A stretch of DNA of 64,000 nt from Phyllobacterium endophyticum. Its GTDB lineage: Bacteria; Pseudomonadota; Alphaproteobacteria; Rhizobiales; Rhizobiaceae. Positions 62,148 to 64,000 of this stretch are shown one piece after another; position 1 is the stretch's first letter; each line of letters begins with the position of its first letter. The DNA lies in the NCBI RefSeq assembly GCF_003010935.1, contig NZ_PGGN01000003.1, positions 496,001-560,000 on the forward strand. The letters run 5' to 3'. Both the position numbers and the translations under genes were made by a program. The notes beneath the pieces were generated by a model. The model was not told the origin of the DNA. It made no database searches and was given only the letters and a program-made list of their open reading frames with translations.

Positions 62148-62966
62148 ATGTCCACAATATCCGACACCGCGCCCGGGGGAGCACTTTCCTCTCCCGGCGC
62201 CACCGGCCAGCAGACATCACGTGTCGTTCTCTCTGCACGTGGCTTGCGCCGTGATTTTGGCGGGTTTGTTGCCGTCAACAATGTTGATCTCGACGTCCAT
62301 CATGCCAAGGTTCATGCGCTGATTGGGCCGAATGGGGCGGGCAAGACGACGGTCTTCAATCTTCTGACGAAATTTCTGCAGCCTTCCAGCGGAACCATCA
62401 CGCTGCTCGACCAGGATATCACCAAGACCGACCCTGCCAAGGTCGCCCGGATGGGGCTCGTTCGTTCGTTCCAGATTTCCGCGGTGTTTCCGCATCTGAC
62501 CGTTCTCGACAATGTCCGCGTTGCCCTTCAGCGCCCAAGTGGTCTTTCCACCCAGTTCTGGCTGCCCATAGGTGCCTTGGACCGCCTGAACGAGCGGGCG
62601 ATGGAGTTGATTGCGGCAGTCGGACTGCAGGACGCGCGCGATAAACTCGCTGCTGATCTGTCCTATGGCCGCAAGCGCGTGCTTGAGATCGCAACCACGC
62701 TCGCGCTCGATCCTAAGGTACTCTTGCTCGATGAACCCATGGCCGGCATGGGGCATGAAGACGTTCACATCGTCTCCGATATCATCCGCGAGGTTGCCAA
62801 GGACCGTGCCATACTCATGGTCGAGCACAATCTGAAAGTTGTCGCTGATTTGTGCGATCAGGTAACCGTGCTTCAGCGCGGCGAGATCCTGACGTCCGGG
62901 GATTATCGCACTGTCAGTCAGGACGACCGCGTGCGCGTAGCCTATATGGGGACTGACCATGAGTGA
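62148..62966 (+). CDS. livG: Branched-chain amino-acid-type ABC ATPase (LivG-like)
   Basis: ATP-binding subunit of 272 residues: Walker A GPNGAGKTT near residue 62, Walker B VLLLDEPMAGMGHEDV, with SYGRKRVLEIATTLALD as the signature region typical of LivG (signature Ser-Tyr-Gly). An N-terminal tail of about 25 residues is extra. It overlaps livF by eight bases. Confidence 0.93.
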   Translation: MSTISDTAPGGALSSPGATGQQTSRVVLSARGLRRDFGGFVAVNNVDLDVHHAKVHALIGPNGAGKTTVFNLLTKFLQPSSGTITLLDQDITKTDPAKVARMGLVRSFQISAVFPHLTVLDNVRVALQRPSGLSTQFWLPIGALDRLNERAMELIAAVGLQDARDKLAADLSYGRKRVLEIATTLALDPKVLLLDEPMAGMGHEDVHIVSDIIREVAKDRAILMVEHNLKVVADLCDQVTVLQRGEILTSGDYRTVSQDDRVRVAYMGTDHE

Positions 62967-63669
62967 CGGTAAAGCCCTTCTATCGGTCCGCGACCTTCAT
63001 GCCTGGTATGGCGAAGGTCACGCGCTGCATGGGGTCAATCTTGACATTCACCAGGGCGAGACCGTCACCCTGCTTGGCCGCAACGGTGTCGGCAAGACCA
63101 CGACATTGCGTGCCATCGTGGGCATCATCCGCAAGCGCACGGGGACCATAAGCTTCGACGGCAAGGACATGATGCGTGTGCCGCTACACAGGACCGCCCA
63201 TGCCGGGATCGGTTTCGTTCCGGAAGAGCGCGGTATCTTCGCTACTCTTTCCGTGGACGAAAATCTCAATCTCCCGCCAATCGTCGCCGCAGGCGGCATG
63301 ACGGTCGCGGAGATTTACGATCTCTTCCCCAATCTGAAAGAGCGGCGAAACAGTCCCGGCACCAAATTGTCCGGCGGTGAGCAGCAGATGCTGGCAATTG
63401 CCCGCATCCTGCGCACAGGAGTCAAACTCCTGCTTCTCGATGAGCCGACGGAGGGTCTCGCACCCGTAATCATCCAGCGCATCGGCGAGGTCCTGGTGAC
63501 GCTCAAGCAAAGGGGAATGACCATTCTCCTCGTCGAACAGAACTTTCGTTTCGCCAGCAAGGTAGCCGACCGTTTTTACGTCGTCGATCATGGCAGGGTC
63601 ATCGATAATTTCCACGTCAAGGAGTTGCCTGACCGCATGAACATGCTCAACGAAGCGTTGGGGGTCTGA
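62959..63669 (+). CDS. livF: Branched-chain amino-acid-type ABC ATPase (LivF-like)
   Basis: ATP-binding subunit of 236 residues: Walker A GRNGVGKTT near residue 39, signature LSGGEQQMLAIARIL, Walker B LLLLDEPTEGLAPVI, and FVPEERGIFATLSVDENL, which is characteristic of LivF. It sits between livG and the permease gene, with a two-base gap to the latter. Confidence 0.94.
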   Translation: MSDGKALLSVRDLHAWYGEGHALHGVNLDIHQGETVTLLGRNGVGKTTTLRAIVGIIRKRTGTISFDGKDMMRVPLHRTAHAGIGFVPEERGIFATLSVDENLNLPPIVAAGGMTVAEIYDLFPNLKERRNSPGTKLSGGEQQMLAIARILRTGVKLLLLDEPTEGLAPVIIQRIGEVLVTLKQRGMTILLVEQNFRFASKVADRFYVVDHGRVIDNFHVKELPDRMNMLNEALGV

Positions 63670-63671
63670 CC

Positions 63672-64000
63672 ATGACAATGATCTTCGGGGTTCCTATTCA
63701 GGCTTTTCTCGGACAGCTCCTTATCGGGCTCATCAATGGCTCCTTCTACGCCATGCTCAGCCTCGGGCTCGCCATCATTTTCGGGCTGTTGCGGGTGATA
63801 AATTTTGCCCATGGGGCGCAATACATGGTTGGCGCTTTCGTGGGCTACCTTCTCCTGGCTGAACTCGGCATCGGTTACTGGCCCGCACTCGTTCTGGCGC
63901 CCGTCGTCGTCGGTCTTGCCGGCGCTGTCATCGAGCGCGTCGCCTTGTCACGGCTGTACAATCTCGACCATCTCTATGGCCTGTTGTTTACGTTCGGGCT
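63672..64000 (+). CDS. livH: Branched-chain amino-acid-type ABC permease (LivH-like), partial
   Basis: N-terminal 109 residues of a LivH-type permease, cut by the right window edge. The ATG at 63672 (alternative ATG at 63678) opens MTMIFGVPIQAFLGQLLIGL, and NGSFYAMLSLGLAIIFG and RVINFAHGAQYMVGAF follow, which are hallmark LivH segments. Three to four membrane helices are visible. A LivM-type permease is expected beyond the edge. Confidence 0.92.
   Translation, partial: MTMIFGVPIQAFLGQLLIGLINGSFYAMLSLGLAIIFGLLRVINFAHGAQYMVGAFVGYLLLAELGIGYWPALVLAPVVVGLAGAVIERVALSRLYNLDHLYGLLFTFG

Noticed and set aside
1-64000. tRNA, rRNA, CRISPR arrays, transposases, integrases and phage genes
   Set aside because: Looked for on both strands and not seen; all larger open frames are accounted for by metabolic, transport or regulatory genes.

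Overview
The window looks like a chromosomal stretch of an alphaproteobacterium of the order Hyphomicrobiales (Phyllobacterium, Mesorhizobium or Brucella/Ochrobactrum-like). The reasons are moderate G+C, many ABC and TTT importers each beside its own LacI, GntR, IclR or LysR regulator, two Flp-type pilins, and an AglR-like LacI regulator. No rRNA, tRNA, CRISPR array, IS element or prophage was seen. Genus assignment is inference.

Layout. 1-1505: a truncated YbhN-like membrane protein and a divergent YbhP-like endonuclease/phosphatase with no ordinary start codon. 1434-13228: a four-carbon sugar-acid (tetronate) locus with two modules. The left one is a GntR regulator, pdxA2, a tripartite tricarboxylate (TTT) importer and a DRL/COG4091 oxidoreductase. 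The right one is a complete LtnD-OtnI-OtnK-OtnC route to dihydroxyacetone phosphate under a LacI regulator with two matching operators. An acylphosphatase follows. 13339-17716: a PRC-barrel protein, a Ni/Co permease, two divergent Flp pilins and a multi-spanning membrane protein. 17887-26558: a minus-strand block made of a GntR regulator, a PLP C-S lyase-like enzyme, a CUT1 sugar ABC importer and a cystine-type amino-acid ABC importer. 26914-30036: a soluble FtsK translocase between two small unknown genes. 30135-33580: an IclR regulator with an acyl-CoA synthetase, divergent from a tandem PPC (DUF296) protein, with two palindromes between them. 33602-41079: a LacI-controlled sugar ABC operon with a TIM-barrel isomerase and a Gfo/Idh oxidoreductase. 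41146-49354: Tex, an aldo-keto reductase, a second isomerase, a GST, gamma-glutamyltransferase and an aminotransferase. 49364-59711: a LysR regulator and a ten-gene operon (ureohydrolase, two ABC importers, nitrilase-fold amidase, FAD oxidase) that looks like guanidino-compound or polyamine catabolism. 59721-64000: a LysR regulator and a branched-chain amino-acid type ABC operon running off the right edge.

The common theme is scavenging of small organic acids, sugars and nitrogen compounds. Regulators mostly sit divergent from their targets, and clear operator palindromes lie in the gaps. Genes inside operons often overlap by four bases (ATGA). In five transport operons a hairpin directly follows the binding-protein gene, which fits the usual excess of binding protein over permease. 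The strongest candidates for undescribed biology are the DRL/PdxA2/TTT module, the ureohydrolase-nitrilase-FAD oxidase operon, and the PLP-lyase block with a sugar-type and a cystine-type importer.
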